From Candidatus Neoanaerotignum galli (GTDB lineage Bacteria > Bacillota > Clostridia > Lachnospirales > Anaerotignaceae): DNA of 32,728 bases. Below are positions 1-6,963 of this stretch, in pieces. The first letter of the stretch is position 1. Each line of letters opens with the position of its first letter. Below the pieces are notes generated by a model that was given only the letters and a program-made list of their open reading frames with translations, was not told the DNA's origin and made no database searches. The stretch is from contig CAJFIN010000012.1 in NCBI GenBank assembly GCA_904381335.1, positions 1 to 32,728 on the forward strand. The letters are read 5' to 3'. The position numbers and the translations under genes are program-made.

Positions 1-159
1 CAGCACCGGCATCAGCAAACACCAAATCCCATAGCGAACAAAATAGCTATAAATCTGCGCCCCAGAGGCAAATCCGCCTCCAAAATGGGTGGTAAACCAT
101 ACAAATGCCACACCAAGAAGAATGGCCCCTGTTTTTCCTGTGTTTTGTTTGTCTTTCAT
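1..159 (-). CDS. YkvI-like membrane transporter, N-terminal part (cut by window edge)
   Basis: Only the first 53 residues lie in the window; the gene continues beyond base 1. They begin MKDKQNTGKTGAILL and contain a hydrophobic first helix followed by FGGGFASGAQI at about residues 26-36. The GGGFASG motif in the first transmembrane segment is typical of the YkvI family in the APC/LeuT-fold superfamily, whose substrates are mostly unassigned. The gene lies directly downstream of a T-box leader (234-517) whose specifier appears to be UGG, so I infer transport of tryptophan or another aromatic amino acid. The start is the ATG at 159, the only in-frame one near the hydrophobic segment; a purine-rich GTGGGAAAAAG stretch precedes it but no strong SD. 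The family call is moderate because only the N-terminus is visible. Confidence 0.6.
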   Translation of the reverse strand, partial: MKDKQNTGKTGAILLGVAFVWFTTHFGGGFASGAQIYSYFVRYGIWCLLMPVL

Positions 160-233
160 GTCTTTTTCCCACACTTTCTTTGGTCTATCCTTTGGTCTAT
201 CAATGCTTTTGTTTTGCATGACCTTTCGGTGGG

Positions 234-284
234 AAAAGAAAAAGCCCTTGCCCCTTAGATCATGCTGATCGAAGGGACAAGAGC
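234..284 (-). terminator. Intrinsic terminator of the first T-box leader
   Basis: Minus-strand stem CTCTTGTCCCTT / AAGGGGCAAGGG (G-U wobbles tolerated) with an extra inner GATC/GATC pairing, followed by a T-rich tract (rc of 234-243). It lies just after the T-box motif, as expected for a terminator/antiterminator switch. Confidence 0.8.
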
Positions 285-517
285 AACAATTCACTCCTGC
301 GGTGCCACCCAGCTTGATACACTTTCGCGTATCCTCTCATGATATGCCATTACATATCTTCCTTTAGTAACGGAGGGAGTCTCCGGCTCACCTACTATCG
401 TTTGCTTCAGTTCGCCCTCAGAAGCCCATTCGCTTCAGTGCCGCCTTACTGCGCTCTCACCTGCCGCAGCTCTCTTGAAAGGGGAAACCTGAAGTTACTT
501 GCTCTTCCTCATTGGTT
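234..517 (-). ncRNA. T-box riboswitch leader, probably tRNA-Trp responsive
   Basis: Reading the minus strand, the leader has an AGAGAG element, then GGTGAGAGC in the upper part of Stem I, then GAATGGGCTTCTGAGGGC, which fits the specifier-loop pattern. Counting back from TGAGGGC as in known leaders places the specifier UGG at 426-428. The conserved antiterminator T-box GGGTGGCACCGC is at 299-310. The variable base in TGGN is C, which would pair with a G73 discriminator, as in bacterial tRNA-Trp; Gly (U73), the alternative register, would not fit. A rho-independent terminator (234-284) follows. The model predicts that uncharged tRNA-Trp favours read-through into the transporter gene. The T-box call is firm; the Trp assignment is inference. 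Confidence 0.88.
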
Positions 518-523
518 TTTTTC

Positions 524-552
524 ATTGTATCACCGAATAACATCGATGTCAA
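524..552 (-). promoter_or_regulatory. Sigma-A promoter of the T-box/transporter transcript
   Basis: On the minus strand a perfect -35 TTGACA (547-552) is followed after exactly 17 bases by TACAAT (524-529), one mismatch from consensus. Transcription would start near 517, just upstream of the T-box Stem I. Confidence 0.85.
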
Positions 553-726
553 TCTTTTTCCTGGTTCATCACACAAAAGTCCTTTGGCCGCAGGGCAAAC
601 CTTCATCCTGCTGTTGCCATTACACCTTAGGGTTGAAATCACCTTTTTAACGCCATGACGACTCCATTTTCTCCGCCTGCATTATCCTCCTCTATTGTTT
701 TCCTGCCCCCAGCGTGCACTTTTTTC
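553..726. other. Intergenic spacer without a supported gene
   Basis: Between the T-box promoter and the 3' end of rlmD I see no convincing gene. On the minus strand a GAGGAGG sequence precedes an ATG with only 11 codons (ending near 652), too short and unsupported to call. No clear terminator for rlmD is visible. Confidence 0.4.
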
Positions 727-2100
727 TCATACATTTTCTTTCTTCGTAAGCAAAGCCACCGTCTCTATATGCTCTGTATGGCAGAATTGATTGAGCATCC
801 CCAATCGCTCCACCTGATACCCATTTCCCTGGAATATGGCCAAGTCTCGAGCCAGAGAAGAAGGTTTACAAGATACATAAATGATCCGTGGCGCGCCAAA
901 AGCAATGATCTTACCAATGGCTTTAGGATGAATTCCATCCCGCGGTGGGTCTACCACAATAATATCCGGCTTCTGCTCCAGCTGTTCCACCACTTCCAGC
1001 ACATCTCCTGCCAGAAAGGTACAGTTTTCTATCCCATTTTGTGCAGCGTTCTCCCTGGCGGCTTTTACGGCCTCTTCCACCAACTCTACGCCAATCACCT
1101 GACGGCATTGCCCTGCCAACACTTGGCTTATGGTGCCAGTGCCGCAATAAAGGTCAAACAGCACTGTATCTTTCGTTTGCCCCACATAGTCTTTCACCAT
1201 CTGATACAGTGCCTCTGCCCCCGCCGTATTGGTCTGGAAAAAGGATCCCGCTGTAATCCGAAACGTCAGATCAAACAGCCGGTCAGTCAAATATGCCTGC
1301 CCATACAGCAAAACCGTGCCGTCACTTTGCACCACATCTGCCACAGAGTCATTGACGGTATGAAGAATCCCACATATCTTCCCCGCTAAAGGCAATGCCA
1401 GTATCGCCTGCACCCAGGCCGCATAAGGCACCTCTGTACCAGCGGAAGTCGTTACCAAATTTAAAAGGATTTCTCCAGTATAATATCCCTTCCGAACCAC
1501 CAAATGACGCAGCACCCCTTCATGCCGTCCTTTATGATAAAATGATGTCGGATGAGCCGAAAAAAACGATAGCGTGCCCTGGATTATCTTTATAAAATCT
1601 CCATCCACCAAATCACACTCCGCCGGAAGGGTTTCCACTTCATAAAAACTATGCCTGCGGCGCATGCCTAGCGCCAACGCTCCATCCTTGCCCGTATCTC
1701 CAAAAGAAAACTCACATTTATTCCGATAGCCGCGCGTTGTGGGTGAAGTCTGGATGCCATCATAGGTATAGCCTGTCACACCAGCTTGCTCCAGCAGCTC
1801 CAACACTTGACTTTCTTTCATCTCATTTTCTTTTTCCAAAGAAATGGTTTGATAGGTACAGCCGCCGCAGCGGGCAAAGGAACGACATGGCTGCCGGGTT
1901 TCATAAGGCGCTCGCCGGATCACCTGCAAAAGCTGTCCTTCCATCTGGCCTTCCCGCTTTTTTGTGATGCGCACTTCCACCAGCTGGCCTGGCAGCACTT
2001 CTTTCACCTTTACCGGTATGCCTTCTACCTGGCCCCTGCCTTTTTTCGGAAAAGCAAGATGTTCTATTTCCAGGCGGACTATATCTTTCTTTTTTATCAT
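727..2100 (-). CDS. rlmD: 23S rRNA (uracil-C5)-methyltransferase, RlmD/RlmCD (TrmA) family
   Basis: A 457-residue SAM-dependent RNA methyltransferase that makes 5-methyluridine in 23S rRNA. Domains in order: an N-terminal TRAM RNA-binding domain (about 1-62), a [4Fe-4S] site (C72, C78, C81 in CRSFARCGGC, plus C162), an SAM-binding fold with FDLYCGTGT, the VVDPPRDG motif, and the catalytic cysteine C411 in YVSCKPSSLARD. An upstream in-frame extension exists, but the ATG at 2100 has a GGAGGG SD six bases upstream and begins right at the TRAM domain, so I chose it. In Firmicutes one enzyme (RlmCD) can modify two sites, so D versus CD is uncertain. It is transcribed divergently from the S1-domain gene; a TTGACA at about 2158-2163 could be its -35, but the -10 is weak. 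Confidence 0.93.
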   Translation of the reverse strand: MIKKKDIVRLEIEHLAFPKKGRGQVEGIPVKVKEVLPGQLVEVRITKKREGQMEGQLLQVIRRAPYETRQPCRSFARCGGCTYQTISLEKENEMKESQVLELLEQAGVTGYTYDGIQTSPTTRGYRNKCEFSFGDTGKDGALALGMRRRHSFYEVETLPAECDLVDGDFIKIIQGTLSFFSAHPTSFYHKGRHEGVLRHLVVRKGYYTGEILLNLVTTSAGTEVPYAAWVQAILALPLAGKICGILHTVNDSVADVVQSDGTVLLYGQAYLTDRLFDLTFRITAGSFFQTNTAGAEALYQMVKDYVGQTKDTVLFDLYCGTGTISQVLAGQCRQVIGVELVEEAVKAARENAAQNGIENCTFLAGDVLEVVEQLEQKPDIIVVDPPRDGIHPKAIGKIIAFGAPRIIYVSCKPSSLARDLAIFQGNGYQVERLGMLNQFCHTEHIETVALLTKKENV

Positions 2101-2119
2101 TTTTCCCTCCGATAAAGAA

Positions 2120-2148
2120 TTGTAATCTCTTTTTTGATATGTTATAAT
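2120..2148 (+). promoter_or_regulatory. Sigma-A promoter of the S1-domain gene
   Basis: TTGTAA (2120-2125), 17-base spacer, TATAAT (2143-2148) preceded by TGT, which makes an extended -10. It lies 52 bases upstream of the chosen ATG. Confidence 0.8.
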
Positions 2149-2200
2149 GATGCTTGTTGTCAATACCGAATCAATCATGGAAATAGGAGCGTATGAAAAC

Positions 2201-2602
2201 ATGGCGGAACATGAAGTTGGAAGCATCGTGGCAGGCAAAGTTATCAAAGTGGCCCCCTTTGGCGCCATTGTGGCCCTAGAAGGCGGTGGGCAAGGCTTAG
2301 TGCACATTTCTCAAGTGGCCAACACCTTTGTGCAGGACATCAATGAGTATGTAAAGGTAAATGATGAAGTGAAAGTGAAGATCCTCTCTATCGATCCTGA
2401 AACCCATCGCATTTCCCTTTCTATCCGTGCAGCCCTGCCTAAGCCAGAGCATACAGAAGGGCCAAAAAATCATCGTCCGAGAGATAACCGGGGCAGCAGA
2501 AACGATGGCTCTGCCAATGACTTTGAAGAAAAGATGAAGGAATTTTTAAAACAGTCCAACGATAAAATGGCAACGCTCAATAAGCGCGCCAACAAACGCT
2601 GA
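2201..2602 (+). CDS. S1 RNA-binding domain protein (YugI / general stress protein 13-like)
   Basis: 133 residues. One S1 (OB-fold) domain occupies about residues 5-75: VGSIVAGKVIKVAPFGAIVAL, GLVHISQVA and the RISLSIRAA end are classic S1 features. A basic, charged tail rich in R, N and K follows and ends NKRANKR. This layout matches the YugI/CvfD/GSP13 family, which binds the 30S subunit or RNA and affects stress tolerance and translation. In-frame ATGs exist upstream at 2147 and 2177, but 2147 lies inside the -10 box, and an AGGAG at 2185-2189 precedes the ATG at 2201 by 11 bases, so 2201 is preferred. It is one of only two plus-strand genes in the window and ends at a hairpin shared with the convergent rsfS operon. 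Confidence 0.82.
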   Translation: MAEHEVGSIVAGKVIKVAPFGAIVALEGGGQGLVHISQVANTFVQDINEYVKVNDEVKVKILSIDPETHRISLSIRAALPKPEHTEGPKNHRPRDNRGSRNDGSANDFEEKMKEFLKQSNDKMATLNKRANKR

Positions 2603-2608
2603 CACATC

Positions 2609-2640
2609 CAAAAGCGGGGGAGCTACCCCCGCTTTTGATT
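2609..2640. terminator. Bidirectional intrinsic terminator between yugI-like gene and rsfS
   Basis: Stem AAAAGCGGGGG / CCCCCGCTTTT (2610-2620 and 2626-2636) with a five-base loop; A and T runs on both sides let it serve both convergent transcripts. Confidence 0.88.
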
Positions 2641-2644
2641 TATT

Positions 2645-2983
2645 TTACAGCCGTTTTGCATCCGCCCAGATGCGTTCCAACTGATAAAAATCCCGCGTTT
2701 CCTGCAAAAACAAATGCACAATCAGGCTGCCATAATCCAGTAAAATCCATCCGCCGCCCTGATACCCTTCACTATGGCTTAAATGAAACCCGTGTTCAAA
2801 AAGCTTTTCCTCCACCTGATCTGCCATTGCACGCAGCTGGTTGATATTACTGGCGCTGCCAATGACAAAATAATCCGCCACATTGGATAGTCCCCGCAGA
2901 TCCAATACCTCTGTATCCATACCTTTTTTATCTTCTAATGCTTCCCGGGCAATCATCGCCCCTGCTTGAAAATCAAGCTCCAT
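2645..2983 (-). CDS. rsfS: Ribosome silencing factor RsfS
   Basis: 112 residues of the RsfS/Iojap family. It binds ribosomal protein L14 (uL14) on the 50S subunit and blocks subunit joining when nutrients are short. Family features are the D-L-R-G-L segment followed by VADYFVIGSASN, the SEGYQGGGWILLDYGSLIVHLF core, and a C-terminal FYQLERIWADA. The ATG at 2983 has AAGGAGGG just upstream; an upstream TTG-type extension is not needed. It overlaps the 3' end of yqeK by 11 bases, suggesting translational coupling, and is the last gene of the yhbY-nadD-yqeK-rsfS block. This is the same order as in Bacillus subtilis. Confidence 0.95.
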   Translation of the reverse strand: MELDFQAGAMIAREALEDKKGMDTEVLDLRGLSNVADYFVIGSASNINQLRAMADQVEEKLFEHGFHLSHSEGYQGGGWILLDYGSLIVHLFLQETRDFYQLERIWADAKRL

Positions 2984-3563
2984 GAAATCCCTCCTTGTTT
3001 TTCTTTTGATAATATTCATATGCCTCCACAGATAACGGATGTAGCGGACGTTGGCGCTGCTTCACATAGGCAATGGTATCCTTCAAAATACGCTCCATAG
3101 CTAAATTCAAATCCTCATACGCCAGCACTCGTCCCTCTTCCAGACCAACAAAGGGGTTCCGGTTCGGTTCAATATAATCCGCAATAAAGATGATCTGTTC
3201 CAGCTTTGTCATCTCTGGCCGCCCAGTGGTATGATACCGAATGGCATTGAGCACCTCTTCATCCGTTACACCGTATTCCCGCCGAGCCACTTCCGCCCCC
3301 AACGGACCATGGCACAAATCAATGGCCTGATCCATCACAGGATCGATTGGCACATGAAATTCTTTACAAAACCGCCGTTTCATCTGCTCTGGATAATCTT
3401 TTGCACAGTCATGCAGCAGCGCTGCCGTCATGGCTTTCTTTTCATCAGCCTGCCAACGGCCAGCCAATTTTTTTGCCGTTTTCACTACACCCATGGTATG
3501 GATATACCGGGGCAAAGACAAGGCTGACTGCAATTTCCGTTCCATCACTTCAAAAGGAAGCAT
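2973..3563 (-). CDS. yqeK: YqeK HD-domain Ap4A hydrolase (bis(5'-nucleosyl)-tetraphosphatase, symmetrical)
   Basis: 196 residues. HD-superfamily metal phosphohydrolase: H22, the HD pair H51-D52 in LLHDCAKDYP, DLCHGPLGA near 83-91, and YHTTGRPEMTKLEQIIFIADYIEP, the signature of the YqeK family, which cleaves diadenosine tetraphosphate to ADP. A TTG at 3569 overlaps the nadD stop (TTGA), but it sits one base after AGGTGA; the ATG at 3563 has AGGTG at a normal distance and is preferred. It lies between nadD and rsfS in a tightly packed operon, overlapping rsfS by 11 bases. Confidence 0.92.
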   Translation of the reverse strand: MLPFEVMERKLQSALSLPRYIHTMGVVKTAKKLAGRWQADEKKAMTAALLHDCAKDYPEQMKRRFCKEFHVPIDPVMDQAIDLCHGPLGAEVARREYGVTDEEVLNAIRYHTTGRPEMTKLEQIIFIADYIEPNRNPFVGLEEGRVLAYEDLNLAMERILKDTIAYVKQRQRPLHPLSVEAYEYYQKKNKEGFHGA

Positions 3564-3565
3564 CC

Positions 3566-4207
3566 TCAATCACCTGCCTGATATAATCCTGTTTTTGCAA
3601 TATATTCCTCCACTGCTTTGGGCACTAGTCCCTGGATGGATTCCCCCCGTTTCACCTTTTGGCGAATTTCAGAAGAAGATATATTGACCGGAGGGATCTC
3701 CAAAAATCGGATGCGGCTATGATACTTTTCCTTTAGGCGGCCAATGGCTGCTTTCAGCCGGGATGTATCATACCCCGGTCGAGTGACAGCAATCATGCTG
3801 CATAATTCTAGCAAACGCTCGTAGTTTTTCCAACTGGATAAGTAAAACAGGGCATCTGCTCCCAACACAAAATGAAACTGCACCCCATCTCCTAGCTCCC
3901 GATGCAGTTCTTCCACTGTATCCACCGTATAGGTCATCCCCGCCCGATGAACCTCCAGGTCAGACACGGCCAAGCCCTCTTCGCCTTCCACTGCCAACTC
4001 CACCATCCGCAGCCGTTGTTCCCCATCGGTAACATGAAAAAAGCTTTTATGCGGCGGCGTGCCCGAAGGCAAAAAAACCACTTTATTCACGCCCGTCCGA
4101 TGCAAAATTTGGCGAGCCGTTTCCAAATGGCCGTTATGCACCGGATCAAAAGTACCTCCTAAAAGCGCAAACTGTGCTACGCCCCGCAAGGCTTTGAAAC
4201 GATCCAT
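3566..4207 (-). CDS. nadD: Nicotinate-nucleotide adenylyltransferase
   Basis: 213 residues. NadD transfers AMP from ATP to nicotinate mononucleotide, giving deamido-NAD, in NAD biosynthesis. The nucleotidyltransferase motif GGTFDPVHNGH is at residues 17-27, FLPSGTPPHK follows at about 46-55, FVLGADAL lies near 115, and the C-terminal ISSSEIR motif (canonical ISSTxIR) binds ATP phosphate. The length is normal. The start ATG at 4207 has AGGAG eight bases upstream. It is 12 bases downstream of yhbY and is followed within a few bases by yqeK, so it is probably in the same transcript. Confidence 0.96.
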   Translation of the reverse strand: MDRFKALRGVAQFALLGGTFDPVHNGHLETARQILHRTGVNKVVFLPSGTPPHKSFFHVTDGEQRLRMVELAVEGEEGLAVSDLEVHRAGMTYTVDTVEELHRELGDGVQFHFVLGADALFYLSSWKNYERLLELCSMIAVTRPGYDTSRLKAAIGRLKEKYHSRIRFLEIPPVNISSSEIRQKVKRGESIQGLVPKAVEEYIAKTGLYQAGD

Positions 4208-4219
4208 CCTTTCATCTCC

Positions 4220-4513
4220 TTATGCTTTGGGCAGCTCAATCACCGGTTTTTTGGCCGCCTTGTACAGTACAAAGCGATTGCCGATCACCTGCACCACATC
4301 AGACCGTGTCCGCTCCGATAACATCACCGCTGCTTCTTTGGCTGAAAGCATACAGTTATCCAAAACGTTACATTTGATCAGTTCCCGGGCTTGCAGTGCA
4401 TTTTGTATACTTTCAACCAATTCCGGCGTCACACCGGATTTGCCCACATGAAAGATGGGGCTTAGGTCATTGGCCATGGCGCGCAAAAATGCCCGCTGTT
4501 TACTCGTCAGCAT
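4220..4513 (-). CDS. yhbY: YhbY family CRM-domain RNA-binding protein
   Basis: 97 residues, a single CRM domain as in E. coli YhbY and B. subtilis YqeI. These proteins associate with pre-50S ribosomal particles. Visible features: LTSKQRAFLRAMA at the start, HVGKSGVTPELVESI (the GKxG loop) and VIGNRFVLYK near the end, which matches the family IG..FVLYR motif. The length is typical. SD GGAGG lies six bases before the ATG at 4513. It sits 36 bases after sigH with no visible terminator, so it could be read from the sigH transcript, and it leads into nadD-yqeK-rsfS. Confidence 0.95.
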   Translation of the reverse strand: MLTSKQRAFLRAMANDLSPIFHVGKSGVTPELVESIQNALQARELIKCNVLDNCMLSAKEAAVMLSERTRSDVVQVIGNRFVLYKAAKKPVIELPKA

Positions 4514-4549
4514 CTCTTTCCTCCATTCATGTTTCTTTTCTCTGTGCCT

Positions 4550-5191
4550 TTAGCTTTCAATACGGCCTCGGCCCACAAATTTTTCAATCTTTTTTTTCAC
4601 CCGCTGTAACGCATTATCGATGCTCTTTTCTGATTTTTGTGTAACATGAGCAATCTGAGCATAACTCTTGCCCTCCAAATAAAGACTGAGCACCTGATGT
4701 TCAAACCGGCTGAGCACAGAGGCGATCTTTTCCTCCATCCAAACCTTCTCCTCCTGGCCGATAAACAGAGCTTCCGGACTTGTTTCACTGGTGCTTTCCA
4801 AAAGATCCAGATAGGTTTGCTCCTCTTGTTCCTCAAAAACAGGCCGGTTTAACGATAGAGAGGAATTTAAGGGAATATGCTTTTGGCGACCGGCGGTTTT
4901 AATGGCTGTAATCATTTGACGATTGATACAAAGCTCTGCAAAAGAGCGGAACGAAACATTTTTTTCCGCTTGAAAATCCCGCACGGCTTTATAAAGACCA
5001 ATCATGCCCTCCTGTATGATATCCTCTTTATCGGCGCCCATTAAAAAATAGGCCCGGGCCTTGTTTTTCACTAAGCCCTTATGTTTTACAATCAGATATT
5101 CCTGGGCCTTTCTGTCCCCTTCATGGGCTAAAGCGACCACCTGTTCATCTGTTAATGCATCATATGGCATTTTTTGTTTCGTTTCTTTCAC
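4550..5191 (-). CDS. sigH: RNA polymerase sporulation sigma factor SigH (sigma-30)
   Basis: 213 residues, a sigma-70-family factor that in endospore formers drives transition-state and early sporulation genes. Region 2 contains DKEDIIQEGMIGLYKAVRDF, the core-binding and -10 recognition helix, followed by FRSFAELCINRQMITAIKTAGRQKHIPLNSSLSL. Region 4 has SRFEHQVLSLYLEGKSYAQIA and a helix-turn-helix ending KSIDNALQRVKKK. Length and motifs match SigH rather than SigE/F/G. The start is GTG at 5191, with GGTG five bases upstream; a later ATG (residue 8) is less likely. The gene begins four bases after the yacP stop, in the B. subtilis order mrnC-rlmB-yacP-sigH. Confidence 0.95.
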   Translation of the reverse strand: MKETKQKMPYDALTDEQVVALAHEGDRKAQEYLIVKHKGLVKNKARAYFLMGADKEDIIQEGMIGLYKAVRDFQAEKNVSFRSFAELCINRQMITAIKTAGRQKHIPLNSSLSLNRPVFEEQEEQTYLDLLESTSETSPEALFIGQEEKVWMEEKIASVLSRFEHQVLSLYLEGKSYAQIAHVTQKSEKSIDNALQRVKKKIEKFVGRGRIES

Positions 5192-5195
5192 TTCA

Positions 5196-5717
5196 TCACC
5201 ACTCGTTGCGCCGCATTTTTTCTAATTTTTCCCTGGTCTGTTCATCTAAATGATCCATCAGCACATTCTTTTTTGCCTTTGGCGGCGCAATAAATTTTTC
5301 CCGCATCGCCTCATTGGTCAGACGCACTTCCCGCAGCAGTTCCGATGCACTCATGCGCACTGCGCCCCGGCCTAGAATGATCAGCTGCTCCAAACCATCA
5401 CTGGTAGCCACCCGCACCCGACATTCCCTAGGTAAGCCATGAACCACTTTTTCAATGTAATGATCTGCCGTTTCTGCTTCTTTGGTATAGACCACATGGA
5501 CGTTATGCCGGCGCTGGGCTGTGCCTGGATTGCCTTTGACCAAATATCCATCAAAAACAATGATCACTTCTAAATGGCTATGATAGCCCTGATAATTGCT
5601 CATGATCTCTACTAGCTTTTGTCTTGCGCTTTCCAAACTTACTTCCGTCATTTCCATCAAATCCGGCCAAGCATGGATGATGTTATAGCCATCCACCAAA
5701 AGGAAATCACGCTTCAT
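5196..5717 (-). CDS. yacP: YacP/Rae1-like NYN-domain endoribonuclease
   Basis: 173 residues with a PIN-like NYN nuclease fold. DFLLVDGYNIIHAWPD at residues 4-19 carries the first catalytic aspartate, VIIVFDGY supplies a second acidic strand, and ETADHYIEK plus RVATSDGLEQ supply the remaining acidic residues. B. subtilis YacP (Rae1) is recruited to the ribosomal A site and cuts certain mRNAs during translation. The ATG at 5717 starts right at the conserved core; the extra 11 codons of the longer frame lie within rlmB. It overlaps rlmB by 11 bases and ends four bases before sigH. Confidence 0.92.
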   Translation of the reverse strand: MKRDFLLVDGYNIIHAWPDLMEMTEVSLESARQKLVEIMSNYQGYHSHLEVIIVFDGYLVKGNPGTAQRRHNVHVVYTKEAETADHYIEKVVHGLPRECRVRVATSDGLEQLIILGRGAVRMSASELLREVRLTNEAMREKFIAPPKAKKNVLMDHLDEQTREKLEKMRRNEW

Positions 5718-6528
5718 GGCCTTTCCCTCTTCTCTGGCGCACCGCTTCATACATCAAGACCGCCGCCGCCACAGAAGCGTTTAAAGAAGAGATCTTCCCC
5801 TGCATCGGGATAGAAACGGTATAATCACAGTTTTCCTTTACCAATCGGCTGACGCCCTCTCCCTCAGCGCCGATCACCAGCGCCAAAGGTCCTTTCAGAT
5901 CCGCCTCATAAATCTCCTGTCCATCCATATCGGCACAGACGATCCAAAGTCCGGCTTTTTTTAATTTTTCCAACAAAGAAACCAAATTGGCCACTTTTGC
6001 CACCGGCACATACTCAATGGCTCCCGCACTGGTTTTTGCCACTGTAGCGGTTAATCCCACCGCATTCCGCTTTGGAATCACTACCCCATGAACCCCAGCC
6101 GCGTCTGCCGTACGCAGGATGGCGCCCAGGTTATGAGGGTCTGTCAGCCCATCGAGCACCAGCAAAAAGGGATCTTCTCCCTGATCTTTTGCCCGCTGTA
6201 ATATATCCTCCACATCCACATAATCATGGGCGGCCACAAAGCAGATAATGCCTTGATGGTTTTTGGTTTGGCTAATCTCATCCAACCGGCTGCGCTCCGT
6301 CTGCTGTACCACAATGCCACGATCCCTGGCTTGAGCAATGATCCGGTGGATAGTCCCTTCTGTATGCCCTTTGGCCACAATAATCTTTTCCACATCCCGG
6401 CCGCTTTTTAGCACTTCTAAAACAGCATTGCGGCCTTCCACTTGGTTTTCATTGATGGGGCGATCTTCTCTGGGCCGCAGTCTCTGCCCCCGGTAGGAAA
6501 TCGGCTTTCGCCTCTCCTCTTTTTCCAT
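5707..6528 (-). CDS. rlmB: 23S rRNA (guanosine-2'-O)-methyltransferase RlmB (SpoU/TrmH family)
   Basis: 273 residues. A SPOUT methyltransferase with an N-terminal substrate-binding domain (about 28-100, starting VEGRNAVLEVLKSGRDVEKI) and a C-terminal trefoil-knot domain. The three SpoU motifs are visible: LDGLTDPHNLGAILRTADAAG near 127-147, LVIGAEGEGVSR near 217-228, and IPMQGKISSLNASVAAAVLMYE near 240-261. The modified base in E. coli is G2251 of 23S rRNA; the exact target here is inferred. A basic leader of about 25 residues precedes the fold. SD GGAGG is upstream of the ATG at 6528. It starts three bases after mrnC and overlaps yacP. Confidence 0.93.
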   Translation of the reverse strand: MEKEERRKPISYRGQRLRPREDRPINENQVEGRNAVLEVLKSGRDVEKIIVAKGHTEGTIHRIIAQARDRGIVVQQTERSRLDEISQTKNHQGIICFVAAHDYVDVEDILQRAKDQGEDPFLLVLDGLTDPHNLGAILRTADAAGVHGVVIPKRNAVGLTATVAKTSAGAIEYVPVAKVANLVSLLEKLKKAGLWIVCADMDGQEIYEADLKGPLALVIGAEGEGVSRLVKENCDYTVSIPMQGKISSLNASVAAAVLMYEAVRQRRGKGHEA

Positions 6529-6531
6529 AGG

Positions 6532-6963
6532 TCACTCCTCCTTTCCCTTCTCGTTTTGCTGAGGCAGACCAAGAGAAAAGAGCGCTTCGGCCCGTTCCTC
6601 TTCTCCCATCAGATATAAATATCCAAACAGCGCTTCTACGCCAGTTGCAATGCGGTAATCCGCCACAGAAGCATGCTTTGCCACCGTATGGCTTTTTGCA
6701 TTGCGTCCCCGCTGAAACACTGCCTTCTCCTGTTGCGTCAGCGCCGTACAAATCCGCTCATAAAAAGCGCGCTGCCCAGACGCCTTTACCAGGGCACGGC
6801 TTTGACTGTTGAGCTTGTCCACAGGCGCATTCCCTTGGCGCAGCACCCATCGCCGCACCAGTACTTCATAAACAGCGTCTCCCATATAAGCCAGCACCAA
6901 TGGGGAAAGGCCGTCCGGCCCCTCCCCATTTTTGGTGCGAAAGCATTCCTTTTCACCGCTCAT
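6532..6963 (-). CDS. mrnC: Mini-ribonuclease III
   Basis: 143 residues. Mini-III is an RNase III catalytic domain without a double-stranded RNA-binding domain; in B. subtilis it matures 23S rRNA ends. LSPLVLAYMGDAVYEVLVRR at about 19-38 carries the RNase III signature with its catalytic acidic residues. Conserved RGRNAKSH and a distal YRIATGVEALFGYLYLMG (with the second acidic set E109-A-L) follow. The ATG at 6963 overlaps the cysS stop as ATGA, and the stop is three bases before rlmB. This is the usual place, directly after cysS. Confidence 0.95.
   Translation of the reverse strand: MSGEKECFRTKNGEGPDGLSPLVLAYMGDAVYEVLVRRWVLRQGNAPVDKLNSQSRALVKASGQRAFYERICTALTQQEKAVFQRGRNAKSHTVAKHASVADYRIATGVEALFGYLYLMGEEERAEALFSLGLPQQNEKGKEE

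Noticed and set aside
457-642. A 61-codon minus-strand frame across the first leader
   Set aside because: It runs through the promoter and T-box Stem I, whose RNA features explain the sequence; no SD supports it.
727-1389. A 244-codon plus-strand frame starting near 655
   Set aside because: Antisense to rlmD, lacking motifs and an SD.
4059-4451. Plus-strand frame of 130 codons opposite nadD/yhbY
   Set aside because: Antisense to two conserved genes and without protein-family features.
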